Assembly: GCF_900112085.1 (NCBI RefSeq)
Contig: NZ_FOJY01000010.1
Location: forward strand, 1-64,000
Reading direction: 5' to 3'
Origin: Acetitomaculum ruminis DSM 5522
Lineage (GTDB): Bacteria > Bacillota > Clostridia > Lachnospirales > Lachnospiraceae
Length of the DNA: 64,000 bases
The translations under genes were made by a program, and so were the position numbers. How positions within the stretch are numbered: position 1 is the first letter of the stretch; the number at the start of each line of letters is the position of its first letter. This document shows, piece by piece, positions 1 to 8,420 of this stretch. Below the pieces are notes generated by a model. That model did no database searches. It was not told the DNA's origin and worked only from the letters and a program-made list of their open reading frames with translations.

Positions 1-279
1 AGCATGAAGAACAATATAGACGAAATCAATGGATGGCTCTATCACAGAATACGTATGAGTATATGGAAACAATGGAAGAAGCCCAAGACAAAGGTACGTA
101 ATCTGATTAAGATGGGCGTACCCGGGGACTTAGCATGGCAGGCTGGTAACAGCCGAAGAGGCCATTGGTTCACGACGCATACCGTTGCAGTAAATATGGC
201 AAGGACAAAAGAAAGGTTGATAAACAGTGGCTTCTATGATTTATCCACAGCCTATCAGTCTGTGCACGTCAACTATTGA
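1..279 (+). CDS. ltrA: Group II intron reverse transcriptase/maturase, C-terminal fragment
   Basis: This is the last ~93 codons of an intron-encoded protein; the frame is open at base 1, so the gene is partial only because the window cuts it. The residues match the maturase (domain X, GIIM) region: a basic stretch HRIRMSIWKQWKK, a LIKMGVPGDLAWQAGNSRRG segment, then AVNMARTKERLINSGF near the end. No HNH endonuclease follows, as in intron classes that lack the En domain. The maturase helps splicing and retrohoming of its own intron. The stop codon lies one base before the putative domain V hairpin, so coding and ribozyme sequence are tightly packed. The gene shows no obvious damage in the visible part. 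Confidence 0.85.
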   Translation, partial: SMKNNIDEINGWLYHRIRMSIWKQWKKPKTKVRNLIKMGVPGDLAWQAGNSRRGHWFTTHTVAVNMARTKERLINSGFYDLSTAYQSVHVNY

Positions 280-280
280 A

Positions 281-314
281 AGCGCCGTATACCGAACGGT
301 ACGTACGGTGCTGT
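281..314 (+). ncRNA. Group II intron domain V
   Basis: A 34-nt hairpin starting AGCGCCGTA and closing with TACGGTGCT. It has a GAAC-type loop region and the conserved AGC that opens the catalytic triad in domain V. It lies immediately 3' of the maturase stop codon, as expected. The call rests on motif and position. Confidence 0.75.
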
Positions 315-446
315 GAGAGGACGGGAGCTAATCACTCCCTCCTACTCGATTAAAATCCAACTAATTGGCTAAAAAAAATAGTAAAAAGTCAATAAAAATT
401 GTAGAATATTATTATAAGAAAATGGAAGGAAAAACTCTTACAAAAT

Positions 447-1610
447 ATGGCAAAAAACAGCAGAAGAAGAAAAAGATGTATCATTATTTTTTTAATAAAT
501 TTTTTCTTTATTATGGTTGCAGTTTACTTTATATCCACTTCTGTATTATTTAACAAATTTGCGGATAATGTAACAGAAAACATTTCAAATGCAATACATG
601 AAAAAAAGAAAGTTGAAATCAAAAGTGTATCAAAGGGAAAATATGCCTATGAATGTCTTTCAAAAGAAGAAAAAACAGTTTATGACGAGATACTATACAC
701 CCTGCAAAATTACGGTGCCGGCATAGAGGTATCCACAAAGGATGAAAATGTGATTTCCAAAGTTTTTGAGTTTGTTCTAAAAGATTATCCAGAGATTTTT
801 TACACCAGTAGTTATAATATTACTACCTATTCCATAGGAAGTACCGTAACAAAGCTTGAGGTAAGTCCGATTTATATTATGGACAATGAAGAGGCACAAG
901 AGGTAAAAGAGCAGGTAGAAGAGGAAGCCGAGGCGATTCTTTCCGGGATTTTGCCAGATGCATCAGATTATGAAAAGGTAAAATATGTTTATGACTATAT
1001 GGTGGAAAATATAAACTACAATAAAGAGGCACGGTTGAATCAAACCATATTAAGCGTATTTTTATATAAAGAAAGCGTTTGCCAGGGCTATAGTAAGGCA
1101 AGTCAGTACCTTTTAAATATGTTAGGAGTGGAAAGTGTAATTGTTTCGGGACAATCCAAAGATAATGCCCATGCCTGGAATCTTATTAAGATAGAGGATG
1201 AATATTATTATATGGATTCAACCTGGGGAAACACTGAAATATTTAAAGAAAACAGTGAATATGTAAATTATAAATATATGTGCATGACAAGTAAGGAATT
1301 GTTAAAGGATCATGTGATAGATGATAAGCTTATATTACCGGAATGTAACTCTACAAAATGGGATTATTATCGTGTTAGCGGAAATTATTACGAATTGTAT
1401 GATGAAGAAGCTATACTTAAGGCCATATCTGATGCCTATAACCGGGGAGAGGGATATATCTCAATAAAACTTGGTGATGATGAAGAGTATAATAAAGCCC
1501 TTTATTCACTATTTGACAATGAAAAAATATTTGAATGTGATGGAGTTAATCAAAGAGTATATTTCTTTAAAGACAGCACTTATAATATCTTAAATGTTTT
1601 TTTAAAATGA
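447..1610 (+). CDS. Membrane-anchored transglutaminase-like protein
   Basis: A 387-residue protein with a basic N-terminus (KNSRRRKR) and one membrane segment at about residues 11-34, so the rest is probably outside the cell. A transglutaminase-like (papain-fold) domain covers about 170-262. It has the expected triad: Cys212 in ESVCQGYSKA, His242 in NAHAWNLI, and Asp257 in YYYMDSTWGN. Such domains in Firmicutes act as proteases or peptide cross-linkers; the substrate here is unknown. The C-terminal ~120 residues match nothing I recognise. The AGGA upstream of ATG 447 is a modest ribosome site. The gene begins about 100 bp after a group II intron end, so the intron sits in its 5' region and may have changed its promoter. 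Confidence 0.75.
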   Translation: MAKNSRRRKRCIIIFLINFFFIMVAVYFISTSVLFNKFADNVTENISNAIHEKKKVEIKSVSKGKYAYECLSKEEKTVYDEILYTLQNYGAGIEVSTKDENVISKVFEFVLKDYPEIFYTSSYNITTYSIGSTVTKLEVSPIYIMDNEEAQEVKEQVEEEAEAILSGILPDASDYEKVKYVYDYMVENINYNKEARLNQTILSVFLYKESVCQGYSKASQYLLNMLGVESVIVSGQSKDNAHAWNLIKIEDEYYYMDSTWGNTEIFKENSEYVNYKYMCMTSKELLKDHVIDDKLILPECNSTKWDYYRVSGNYYELYDEEAILKAISDAYNRGEGYISIKLGDDEEYNKALYSLFDNEKIFECDGVNQRVYFFKDSTYNILNVFLK

Positions 1611-1740
1611 CAGATTTGTTACTTTTCAAAAACTTTTAAATATGATACTATAATTAAATATTTGTAGTATTTAAAACTACATTGTAAGGTTGTGGTTGCT
1701 ATGACCATATGGGATAAAATTTTTTAAAAGAGGAAGTAAT

Positions 1741-2583
1741 ATGGAATACAGAATTGTGGTAGATAGTTGTGGGGAGATACCGGAAGACTTACAAAAAACT
1801 GGAATTTTTAAATCGGCACCATTGTCAATAGATATTGATAATTATCATATTGTTGATGATGAAACTTTTGACCAGGCGGATTTTTTAAAAAGGGTTGCTC
1901 AAAGCCCTAATTGCCCGAAATCAGCCTGTCCTTCACCGGAAACATATGCTAAGCTTTATGATTGTGATGCTAAAAGAATATATGTTATTACCCTTTCAGC
2001 CCAGCTTAGCGGTTCTTATAACAGCGCAAGAGTGGCTGTGAAGCTTTTCGAGGAAGAAAATGGAAATGAAAAACAAATTCATGTAATTGACTCAAAATCA
2101 GCTTCCATAGGAGAGACTTTAATTGCACTTAAAATAGCAGAATGCGAAGAAGCAGGATATGATTATAAAAAAGTTATAGAAATTGCCGAAGCATATAGAG
2201 ATGAAATTAATACATATTTTGTCCTGGAATCATTAGAGGCTCTTAGGAAAAACGGAAGACTTAGTAATTTAAAGGCTTTTGTGGTAAGCAGGTTAAATAT
2301 TAAGCCTTTAATGGGGTCAGATGATGATGGAAATATTATTCAGTTAGGTCAGGCAAGGGGAATGAAAAAAGCGCTGGCAAAACTGGCAGATGAGCTGGTT
2401 AAAAGAACTGAAAATACACAAGACAAAATCCTTGCCATCAGTCATTGCAATAATAAATCCATGGCAGAATTTGTTAAGAAACTTATCTTGGAAAAAACTA
2501 ATTTTAAATCAGTTGTTTTATTAGACACCAGGGGAGTAAGCAGTTTGTATGCAAGTGACGGGGGAATAATTGTTGTTGCATAA
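1741..2583 (+). CDS. DegV family fatty-acid-binding protein
   Basis: A 280-residue protein with the full DegV architecture: N-terminal YRIVVDSCGEIP, a TLSAQLSGSYNSA segment (about residues 84-96) that forms part of the lipid pocket, LEALRKNGRLSNLKAF (about 163-178), and a C-terminal AISHCNN / LDTRGVSSLYASDGGI region. DegV/FakB proteins bind one fatty acid and can present it to the FakA kinase for phospholipid synthesis; no fakA is nearby. Length is typical for the family. The start ATG 1741 has the ribosome site AAGAGGAAG at good spacing. The 130-bp upstream gap contains a TATAAT-like box and a small dyad (GTAGT...ACTAC). Confidence 0.9.
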   Translation: MEYRIVVDSCGEIPEDLQKTGIFKSAPLSIDIDNYHIVDDETFDQADFLKRVAQSPNCPKSACPSPETYAKLYDCDAKRIYVITLSAQLSGSYNSARVAVKLFEEENGNEKQIHVIDSKSASIGETLIALKIAECEEAGYDYKKVIEIAEAYRDEINTYFVLESLEALRKNGRLSNLKAFVVSRLNIKPLMGSDDDGNIIQLGQARGMKKALAKLADELVKRTENTQDKILAISHCNNKSMAEFVKKLILEKTNFKSVVLLDTRGVSSLYASDGGIIVVA

Positions 2584-2683
2584 TAATACAAAATGTAAAT
2601 TTTTTCTAACATTTTTTTATCAATCATGGTAAAATAGAAAAAAGATTATTATATTACATATATTATTCAGAAGGAGTCTAAAA

Positions 2684-2917
2684 ATGAGTCAGGAAAAAGT
2701 CGATAAATATAAAAAGGAAAAAGCAAACAGAGCAAAAACTATGAAGAAGGAAAAAATTCGCTTAAGAATAGAAATAGCTTTAACTTGCTTAGTTTTATTT
2801 ATGCTTGTGGGTTGGGTTGGTTACTCAGTTTACACTACAGCTTCTTCTTCGAAAGAGGTGGTTGCAACAGACATAAATCTTGATGCAATAACTGATTATC
2901 TTTCTTCATTAGACTAG
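2684..2917 (+). CDS. Small single-pass membrane protein
   Basis: A 77-residue protein not recognised from sequence. The first ~30 residues are very rich in Lys and Arg, followed by one hydrophobic segment (about 31-50, IALTCLVLFMLVGWVGYSVY) and a short acidic or serine-rich tail. By the positive-inside rule the N-terminus is cytoplasmic. A strong ribosome site (AGAAGGAGT) precedes ATG 2684. The stop is 9 bases before the cheY-like gene, so the two are probably co-transcribed. A link to signalling is only suggested by that neighbour. Confidence 0.7.
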   Translation: MSQEKVDKYKKEKANRAKTMKKEKIRLRIEIALTCLVLFMLVGWVGYSVYTTASSSKEVVATDINLDAITDYLSSLD

Positions 2918-2926
2918 GAGGTAACG

Positions 2927-3289
2927 ATGGGTAAAAGAGTTTTAGTAAGCGATGACGCAGCATTCATGAGAATGATGATTAAGGATATTCTTACCAAAAA
3001 TGGATACGAGGTAGTTGGAGAAGCCGCAAATGGAAAAGAGGCTGTTTCTTTGTATTCAGAATTAAAACCGGATTTGGTATTAATGGATATCACAATGCCT
3101 GAAATGGACGGTATTCAGGCTCTTAAAAAGATTCGTGAGTCAAATCCTGATGCAAGTATTATTATGTGTTCAGCTATGGGACAGCAGGCAATGGTAATTG
3201 AAGCAATTCAGTCCGGGGCAAAAGATTTTATAGTAAAACCGTTCCAGGCGGATAGAGTATTAGAATCTATCCAGAAAGTACTTGGTTAA
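2927..3289 (+). CDS. cheY: CheY-type single-domain response regulator
   Basis: A 120-residue stand-alone receiver domain. The phosphorylation site is Asp54 (VLMDITMP), the acid pair is Asp9-Asp10 (VSDDAAFMR), the switch residue is Ser82, and the conserved lysine is Lys104 (FIVKPF). There is no output domain. The sequence is closest in style to Firmicutes CheY, which binds the flagellar switch when phosphorylated. The window also carries a chemoreceptor (10.9 kb) and flagellar rod genes (39-41 kb), which fits. No cheA or cheB is adjacent, so a non-chemotaxis stand-alone receiver cannot be excluded. Ribosome site AGGAGG at 2917-2922. A clear terminator follows. Confidence 0.88.
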   Translation: MGKRVLVSDDAAFMRMMIKDILTKNGYEVVGEAANGKEAVSLYSELKPDLVLMDITMPEMDGIQALKKIRESNPDASIIMCSAMGQQAMVIEAIQSGAKDFIVKPFQADRVLESIQKVLG

Positions 3290-3320
3290 GCCACGCATTT
3301 AAGTAAGTCGTGCAACAATA

Positions 3321-3360
3321 AAAAAAGAGATACGGTTGTTTGGCACTGTATCTCTTTTTT
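3321..3360 (+). terminator. Rho-independent terminator after cheY
   Basis: A 13-bp hairpin whose arms read AAAAAAGAGATAC and GTATCTCTTTTTT, ending in a T run. It closes the unit with the small membrane protein and CheY. Confidence 0.9.
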
Positions 3361-3394
3361 CTTGGTTTGATTTTTTTAAAGGGGATATAAAAAT

Positions 3395-4093
3395 ATGGCA
3401 GTATATGAAAAAGGAAAAGAAACCAGAAGAAAACTGGTTTTGGTCACAAATCAGATGTTAAAAAACAAGAAAGCTTCCAATATAACAGTCAGAGCCGTGG
3501 CAAAGGAGGTAGGATGTTCTCCTGCAGCCTTATACAGACATTTTGATAATATGGAATACCTGATAGTTTTAGCTTCCATCCATTTTTTCGAAAATTATAT
3601 CACAGACTACGGAAAATTAATGGAAAGTGAAAAGGATTTGCTGAAGCAGTACCTAAAAGGCTGGAAAATCTTCATCAAATACGCCTTTGAAAGGCCGGAT
3701 CTTTATTATCGACTGATGTGGGGACAGTTTAATGCTTCTTTTTCTGATGCTCTTTCAGAATACATTGAACTTTTTCCCTTAAAGGTAAGTTTTAGTATTC
3801 CGGATTATTTTTACACAATGTTATTTAACAGCGACATTATAGAAAGAGATTACATAATGCTTAAACGGGCTGTAAATAAAGGATTTTTGTCAGAAGAGGA
3901 TGCCAGGTATTTTAGTATTTCAAATCCTCTTATTGTTAAGGGGATGTTAGAAATGTATATGGATAAGGAAAATTCCCAAAGAAAACAGGCTTCTTTAGAA
4001 TGTAGTTTTCTCATTGAAAAAAATATGGAAAAAATCTTTGGAATTTCACCGGATAAAAAAATATTAAAAGCAAATGATTTACAAACTGTATGA
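3395..4093 (+). CDS. TetR/AcrR family transcriptional regulator
   Basis: A 232-residue protein with an N-terminal TetR helix-turn-helix at about residues 10-55 (ITVRAVAKEVGCSPAALYRHF, read as ITVRAVAKEVGC then SPAALYRHF). The C-terminal ligand domain is unlike any I can name, as is usual for this family. Ribosome site AGGGGAT before ATG 3395. The gene stands alone between two terminators and next to the small-RNA candidate at 4.2 kb. Its target is therefore not obvious; autoregulation, or control of the RNA or the DUF3786 gene, are possible inferences. Length is slightly longer than average for TetR. Confidence 0.85.
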   Translation: MAVYEKGKETRRKLVLVTNQMLKNKKASNITVRAVAKEVGCSPAALYRHFDNMEYLIVLASIHFFENYITDYGKLMESEKDLLKQYLKGWKIFIKYAFERPDLYYRLMWGQFNASFSDALSEYIELFPLKVSFSIPDYFYTMLFNSDIIERDYIMLKRAVNKGFLSEEDARYFSISNPLIVKGMLEMYMDKENSQRKQASLECSFLIEKNMEKIFGISPDKKILKANDLQTV

Positions 4094-4110
4094 TGAAAAT
4101 AAGTAAAAAA

Positions 4111-4124
4111 GTGCCAAATATGCA
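4111..4124. promoter_or_regulatory. Intergenic motif GTGCCAAATATGCA (copy 1)
   Basis: This 14-mer recurs with one or two changes at 15030-15043 and 37692-37705, always in an AT-rich intergenic region upstream of a start or RNA. Here it is followed by further ATGCAAA and TGCAT repeats (4131-4145). It may be a protein-binding site. The evidence is repetition only. Confidence 0.3.
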
Positions 4125-4181
4125 AAAAATATGCAAATTGTGCATTTTGTGTCACAAGGTGAAAGAAAACTAGTACAATAC

Positions 4182-4344
4182 CTAAGAAGTCGAGACCGAA
4201 AGGTCTAAGTGCTGAGTTAGAAAAAACTATGGATGGATTATAAGAGAGTAAAATGCTAAAGTGATGCGTTTCCTTTCCGCATCGAAGTAAGTTGCTAGTT
4301 ACAAACTTAATTCTTAAAAGCGCAGTCGGGGGCTGCGTTTTTTT
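4182..4344 (+). ncRNA. Candidate structured small RNA (element A)
   Basis: No gene fits here. A -10-like TACAAT at 4174-4179 is followed by sequence that can fold: ends CTAAGAAGT (4182-4190) and ACTTAATTCTTA (4304-4315) pair; GACC-GAAA-GGTC makes a hairpin at 4194-4205; CTAAGTGCTGAGTTAG (4205-4220) makes another; and GATGCG/CGCATC makes a third at 4263-4282. A terminator hairpin with T7 ends it. The CTAA...GCTGAGTTA hairpin, the following GAAAAACTAT-like bases and a later TTGCTAG are shared with element B at 37.55 kb. I do not recognise an RNA family. It may be a free sRNA or a leader of the DUF3786 gene ending in an attenuator. Confidence 0.5.
4317..4344 (+). terminator. Terminator of element A
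   Basis: CGCAG (4321-4325) pairs with CTGCG (4333-4337) around TCGGGGG, followed by seven T. It ends the 4.2-kb RNA candidate before the DUF3786 gene. Confidence 0.8.
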
Positions 4345-4422
4345 CTTGTTAATTTTTCCGGTAATTTTTGCTATAATAAATGAGTTATATTTTTGCGTGG
4401 ATGAAAGAGAGGTATAGGAAAA

Positions 4423-5055
4423 ATGGATGTAATGAAAACACCGGACAATTATCTTGAAGTATGCGAACTTTGGAGAAAAAAATTTCTCACCTGGGATTAT
4501 GAAAAAATGATGAAAAATCTTAATATGGATGACGGAATAAAAGAGGATCATCTTGAAATAGTATATTTTGGAATTCCATATTATATTGATAAGACAAGCG
4601 GAATAATTACAAATGCTGTTACAAATGAGGCTAATCAAAGTTTTGAAACCCAGATGGCTATATATCATCTTTTATATTATGCAAAGGAAAATCCTATTAA
4701 TGCAAAGGAATGGATTCCCTTCAGACAGGTGGAAGGAGCAGGAATCTTTGACGGAGCCTTCCAAAAAACAGTTATTGAACTTTTATCAAAGACTTTTTCC
4801 GGACATTTATCAGAGTTTATAAAAGCAGGAGAAAAACTTGGATTTATAAGAACAAAGCATGGAGATGCAGGTTTTATTGCAGATGTTTTCAGATGTGTAC
4901 AGATTGAATTTATATTCTGGGACGGGGATGATGAATATCCTGCAAATGCAAATATTTTATTTGATAAAAACATTACTCAGTTTACCCATGCGGAAACCGT
5001 TGTTCTTTTGGCTTCAGAAGGTGTTAAAAAGTTAATAGAAGCAGCAGGATTATAA
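4423..5055 (+). CDS. DUF3786 domain-containing protein
   Basis: A 210-residue soluble protein. The pattern fits DUF3786, a domain of unknown function common in Clostridia and other anaerobes: LWRKKF near the N-terminus, YHLLYYAKE (about 86-94), a glycine-rich GAGIFDGAF, an FWDGDDEYPANANILFDKN segment (about 165-183), then TQFTHAETVV. No catalytic motif or membrane segment is visible. ATG 4423 is preceded by GAGAGGTATAGG. The gene is monocistronic, bounded upstream by the terminator of element A and downstream by another terminator. Function unknown. Confidence 0.75.
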   Translation: MDVMKTPDNYLEVCELWRKKFLTWDYEKMMKNLNMDDGIKEDHLEIVYFGIPYYIDKTSGIITNAVTNEANQSFETQMAIYHLLYYAKENPINAKEWIPFRQVEGAGIFDGAFQKTVIELLSKTFSGHLSEFIKAGEKLGFIRTKHGDAGFIADVFRCVQIEFIFWDGDDEYPANANILFDKNITQFTHAETVVLLASEGVKKLIEAAGL

Positions 5056-5069
5056 AAACCAAAAAAAAT

Positions 5070-5107
5070 AAGCGTTAGACTTAAAGGAAAGTTTAACGCT
5101 TTTTTTC
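5070..5107 (+). terminator. Terminator between convergent genes
   Basis: AAGCGTTAGACTT pairs with AAGTTTAACGCTT and a T run follows. A-rich sequence on the other side means it could also stop the minus-strand gene. Confidence 0.85.
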
Positions 5108-6348
5108 TATAATGGTAAATTTATGATTTTCAAAACTCTTTCAGATAATAATATGGAAAATAAAACATCAGGTTTTGTAAAATCAAAACCGGTAATCTGT
5201 TCCAGTTTTTTCAGGCGGTATTTTAGTGTATTGTAATGTACATTTAAAAGTGCTGAAGCGGTAGTAATATCCTGGGAACAGTTAATATAGGCAAAAAGGG
5301 TTTGAAGAAGTAAACTATCTTTTTTATTGTCGCTTTCTGCAAGCTTTCTAATTTTGGGATGTACAAGATTCATAAGTTTTCCATGCTCTTGAAACTCTAA
5401 AATCATATGGGTAACTATAAGTTTTTCATATCTTAAAACAGAGTTTTTATCAAGGCTTTTATTGGCAATGTTAAAAGTTTCTGCTGCCTGATTATAATAC
5501 TCATAAAATTTATAAAGCTTGTCAAAACTCATACTTATTCCAAATCTGATACCATAAGTCGCTGAAAACTCCTCAAGTCTTGCCAGCATGTTCTCATCAA
5601 AGGGGTCTTCTTCAAAACTGTCATATAAAATAACAAGACGGTTTTCGTAAAGCATAGCTACATCTTTATTAAAATAATTCTTTATGCGGTTTTTAATATG
5701 AAATATTTTATCGGAATTATTAATAATAGTCGGCGAAAATTCCACACATATTACATGTAAATATTTATCCAGAACAATATTAAAAGATAATTGTCTTTGA
5801 GTTATGGTTTCTTCATCTGTAAGTCGTCTTGTAAGAAGGGAGGCAAAAAATGACTCTATTACCGGTTCCTTAAAATGAAGCTTTGGTGCATTTTCGTGGG
5901 AGCCAAAGGCAATGGCTACGAATCTGCCTAACATAATAAAATATTTTTCATCTTCTTTTGTAATAGGTTTATTATATTCTAACAGTTTTAAATAGGCTAC
6001 CGGTTCCCCGTTATTAATAAGACGAATAACTGCCTGTCTGTGATGAAGCAGGGCATTTTGCCAAATGACCTCTGTCATGGAAGTGGTAAAAGGTGTATAG
6101 CCTTCATTTCCCTGCTCAGCGCCCATAACTGATTTAACATACTCCTCTGTAACATAACCTTTTTCTAATATCCATTCCCAGACTGGTTCATCAGTAATAA
6201 CATCATTACCTGCATGAGTTACAAAGGCAAGAGAAATATCCAATATAAGAAGGGGATTTCCAAGAACCCTGAATCCTTCGTTTAATAAAGTATCAACAGA
6301 TGCGCCTTTTGCAATTAAATCAAATAATATTTCTATATTTTTATCCAT
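5107..6348 (-). CDS. PucR-type helix-turn-helix regulator
   Basis: A 413-residue protein. The last ~60 residues are a PucR-type C-terminal helix-turn-helix (CSQDITTASALLNVHYNTLK then YRLKKLEQITGFDF), the hallmark of PucR/CdaR-like activators. The N-terminal ~150 residues may be a ligand-sensing domain (GNPLLILDISLAFVTHAG is GAF-like), and the middle resembles the GGDEF-like domain often found in this family. The start has AGAGGAAT on the minus strand. It is divergent from the alcohol dehydrogenase gene with a 221-bp shared promoter region. By analogy with allantoin, sugar-acid and proline regulators of this class, it probably controls that dehydrogenase. That link is inferred from position. 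Confidence 0.8.
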   Translation of the reverse strand: MDKNIEILFDLIAKGASVDTLLNEGFRVLGNPLLILDISLAFVTHAGNDVITDEPVWEWILEKGYVTEEYVKSVMGAEQGNEGYTPFTTSMTEVIWQNALLHHRQAVIRLINNGEPVAYLKLLEYNKPITKEDEKYFIMLGRFVAIAFGSHENAPKLHFKEPVIESFFASLLTRRLTDEETITQRQLSFNIVLDKYLHVICVEFSPTIINNSDKIFHIKNRIKNYFNKDVAMLYENRLVILYDSFEEDPFDENMLARLEEFSATYGIRFGISMSFDKLYKFYEYYNQAAETFNIANKSLDKNSVLRYEKLIVTHMILEFQEHGKLMNLVHPKIRKLAESDNKKDSLLLQTLFAYINCSQDITTASALLNVHYNTLKYRLKKLEQITGFDFTKPDVLFSILLSERVLKIINLPL

Positions 6349-6569
6349 AGTAATTCCTCTAAAAAATAAATGTAAATATCATCAAAAACAGTCATGTAAA
6401 ATATAGATAATTCCGGAAGAAAATTTTCAAAATTTCACAAAAAAAAATAAGCAATAAGGTGTTAGTATATAAACATATTAATTATTTAATTTTTTTCTAT
6501 AATCAATGATATAAATAATGTATCAAAAATTGCAAAATATTACAATAATTTATTAGAAAGGCGAATAAG

Positions 6570-7718
6570 ATGATAAGTAAATACGGACAGCTTTGCCCTG
6601 TTACATATGGACCGGGGGCAATTACAACTTTAGGTGAATCCTGTGCACAATCAGGAGTGAAAAAAGCATTAATAGTTATCGATCCTAATGTGGAAAAAAG
6701 AGGTTTTGGTGATAAAGCAGCAGACAGTCTTAAAAAAGCAAATATCGAATATAAATTTTATAATGAAGTAGAGATGGATGCGCCTGATTATTCAGTACAA
6801 AAAGGTGCAGACCTTGCGAAGGAAATGGGTGCAGATACTGTTATAGGTATTGGCGGAGGAAGTACTCTTGATACAGCAAAAGGGGTGGCTTTGGTTGCTT
6901 GTGGAAATGACCTTGAAACATTATTGAATAATCCACCTGCTCCTAACAAGGCTCTTACTATAGTAATGGTACCTACAACTTCAGGAACAGGTAGTGAAAG
7001 CACAATGATTGCTGTTATTACAAATACAAAAACCCACTACAAAACAGGACTTCTTGCTTTTCCAAATATTTCTATCGTAGACCCTGAACTTACTCTTGAT
7101 ATCAATGAGGAAATTACAAGATATACTGCATTAGATGCTTTTTCACATGCTTCAGAAAGCTTAAGTTCAGCATTGGTTCCAAATCCACATTCAGATCTTT
7201 TAGCATATGATGCCATGGAAAGAATAGTTAAATATCTTCCTATCGCATTAAAAGAAAAAGACAATCTTGAAGCAAGAGAAAATCTTGCAATTGCATCAAA
7301 TTTTGCAGGAAAGGCATTTGCAGATTCTACTGTGCATATCGGTCATGCAATGGCTCATGCAATGGGAGCAACCTATCATATCCCTCATGGAATCGGATGC
7401 GCCCTTGCAACTCCTGTAGTTATAGAGTTTATGGCTCCAGGTTATGCCGAAAAATGTAAAAAAGTAGGAGAAATTCTTGGAGTTAAGATTTATTCAGATG
7501 ATCCTGTAGTAATCGGAAAGAAAGTTGCAACAGCATTTAGAGAATTTATGAAATATGTGGGAGTGCCAACCTGGGAAGAACTTGGACATACAAAAGAAGA
7601 AATCATGAAATGCTGTGATTATGTTAAAAAAGAAGCCATGGCTAATTTCGGAATCATTAAACCAGCTGAAGGTGATGTAGAAAGACTCATGGCAGAAGTT
7701 TGCGAATTATATAAATAA
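6570..7718 (+). CDS. Iron-containing (type III) alcohol dehydrogenase
   Basis: A 382-residue protein of typical length for the Fe-ADH family, which interconverts alcohols and aldehydes with NAD(P)H in the cytosol. The nucleotide-binding GGGS lies at 95-98 (IGIGGGSTLDTAK). Metal ligands appear as Asp189 and His193 (LDAFSHASES), His263 (AMAHAMGA) and His273 (IPHGIGCA). The MVPTTSGTGSE segment (about 133-143) is also characteristic. ATG 6570 has GAAAGGCGA as ribosome site. A TATAAT at 6498-6503 lies in the gap shared with the divergent PucR-type regulator. The specific substrate (ethanol, 1,3-propanediol, lactaldehyde or butanol type) cannot be decided. Confidence 0.92.
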   Translation: MISKYGQLCPVTYGPGAITTLGESCAQSGVKKALIVIDPNVEKRGFGDKAADSLKKANIEYKFYNEVEMDAPDYSVQKGADLAKEMGADTVIGIGGGSTLDTAKGVALVACGNDLETLLNNPPAPNKALTIVMVPTTSGTGSESTMIAVITNTKTHYKTGLLAFPNISIVDPELTLDINEEITRYTALDAFSHASESLSSALVPNPHSDLLAYDAMERIVKYLPIALKEKDNLEARENLAIASNFAGKAFADSTVHIGHAMAHAMGATYHIPHGIGCALATPVVIEFMAPGYAEKCKKVGEILGVKIYSDDPVVIGKKVATAFREFMKYVGVPTWEELGHTKEEIMKCCDYVKKEAMANFGIIKPAEGDVERLMAEVCELYK

Positions 7719-7743
7719 TTATTAATAAAAATACCCATAAGTT

Positions 7744-7778
7744 TCCCCTGCCATTAATTTAGGCAGGGGATTATTCTT
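7744..7778 (+). terminator. Terminator after alcohol dehydrogenase
   Basis: TCCCCTGCC (7744-7752) pairs perfectly with GGCAGGGGA (7762-7770), followed by TTATTCTT. Confidence 0.85.
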
Positions 7779-7788
7779 AAATTAAAAA

Positions 7789-8304
7789 TTATCTTGCTAA
7801 AATTTCAATTATTTCTCCTATATACATAGTATGAACATCATTAGTATAATTTCCTGAATACCATTTATCTATGAACGATTTATCATGGATATAATCAAAG
7901 TCTATAGGCACGGTAGCCATTTTTTTACATAAGAGAACTATATTTCCCTCATCAACAAAAGGTATAGAATATTTGTAATTGTAATTCAAAGAGGCAACGG
8001 ACATTTTATCCTCATCTCTACCTGAAACAGAACCAAAATATTTTAAAATAGTCTTATATTTAGGATCCAAAAAAGTTATAGAAAATGAATCACCGTTATC
8101 TATAAACTCTTTAGTATATCTTGATTTTCTGACATATATTGTAGCAGCATTTTTTCCCCACATTACACCTATACCGCCCCAGCTGGCAGTCATTACATTT
8201 GCTTTTTCTTCATTTCCTGAAGCGATAACTATGCCATCTTGTCCGATTCTTACAAAGGGATTAAAGCTGAATAAATCATCAGGAAAAGGTTGAAAAGTGT
8301 GCAT
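7789..8304 (-). CDS. Flavin reductase-like FMN-binding protein
   Basis: A 171-residue protein resembling the flavin reductase-like split-barrel family (DIM6/NTAB): an ANVMTASWGGIGVMWGK core (about 36-52), YVRKSRYTKEFID, a DSFSITFLDPKYKTILKYFG block, then GSVSGRDEDKM (about 92-102). Such proteins bind FMN and reduce flavins or act as small oxidoreductases. The substrate is unknown. The start is preceded by GGTGAT on the minus strand. Its upstream region holds the 161-bp structured repeat, so this repeat sits between two divergently transcribed genes. It is convergent with the alcohol dehydrogenase and separated from it by that gene's terminator. Confidence 0.8.
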   Translation of the reverse strand: MHTFQPFPDDLFSFNPFVRIGQDGIVIASGNEEKANVMTASWGGIGVMWGKNAATIYVRKSRYTKEFIDNGDSFSITFLDPKYKTILKYFGSVSGRDEDKMSVASLNYNYKYSIPFVDEGNIVLLCKKMATVPIDFDYIHDKSFIDKWYSGNYTNDVHTMYIGEIIEILAR

Positions 8305-8420
8305 TATATCACCTGATATCCTTTCTATTTCAAAAAATAAACTTCTTCAAAGCTACAATATAATTATCGTTAATTTGCTCATTATTTTTACAGATAATTT
8401 TTGAAAAATCATTTATATTT

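Larger units (their letters stand above)
1..350 (+). mobile_element. Group II intron, 3' part (runs off window start)
   Basis: The end of an intron-encoded maturase reading frame (stop at 277-279) is followed after one base by a 34-nt hairpin at 281-314. This hairpin starts with AGC and has the shape of group II domain V. A shorter hairpin at about 319-345 is a plausible domain VI, which puts the intron 3' end near base 350. The 5' part of the intron and its upstream exon are outside the window. The family (maturase plus RNA domains) is well known. The exact 3' splice site is inferred. Confidence 0.8.

Noticed and set aside
365-553. 62-codon ORF overlapping the transglutaminase-like gene start
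   Set aside because: Composition-driven Lys/Tyr/Phe frame in another phase; no ribosome site.
4111-4124. Sigma-54 promoter on the reverse strand of the 14-bp motif
   Set aside because: TTTGGCAC resembles the -24 element, but the matching TTGC -12 element is not at the right distance in any of the three copies.
3850-4668. 272-codon minus-strand ORF across the TetR end, element A and DUF3786 start
   Set aside because: It overlaps real coding regions on the plus strand, has no ribosome site and is low-complexity and AT-driven.
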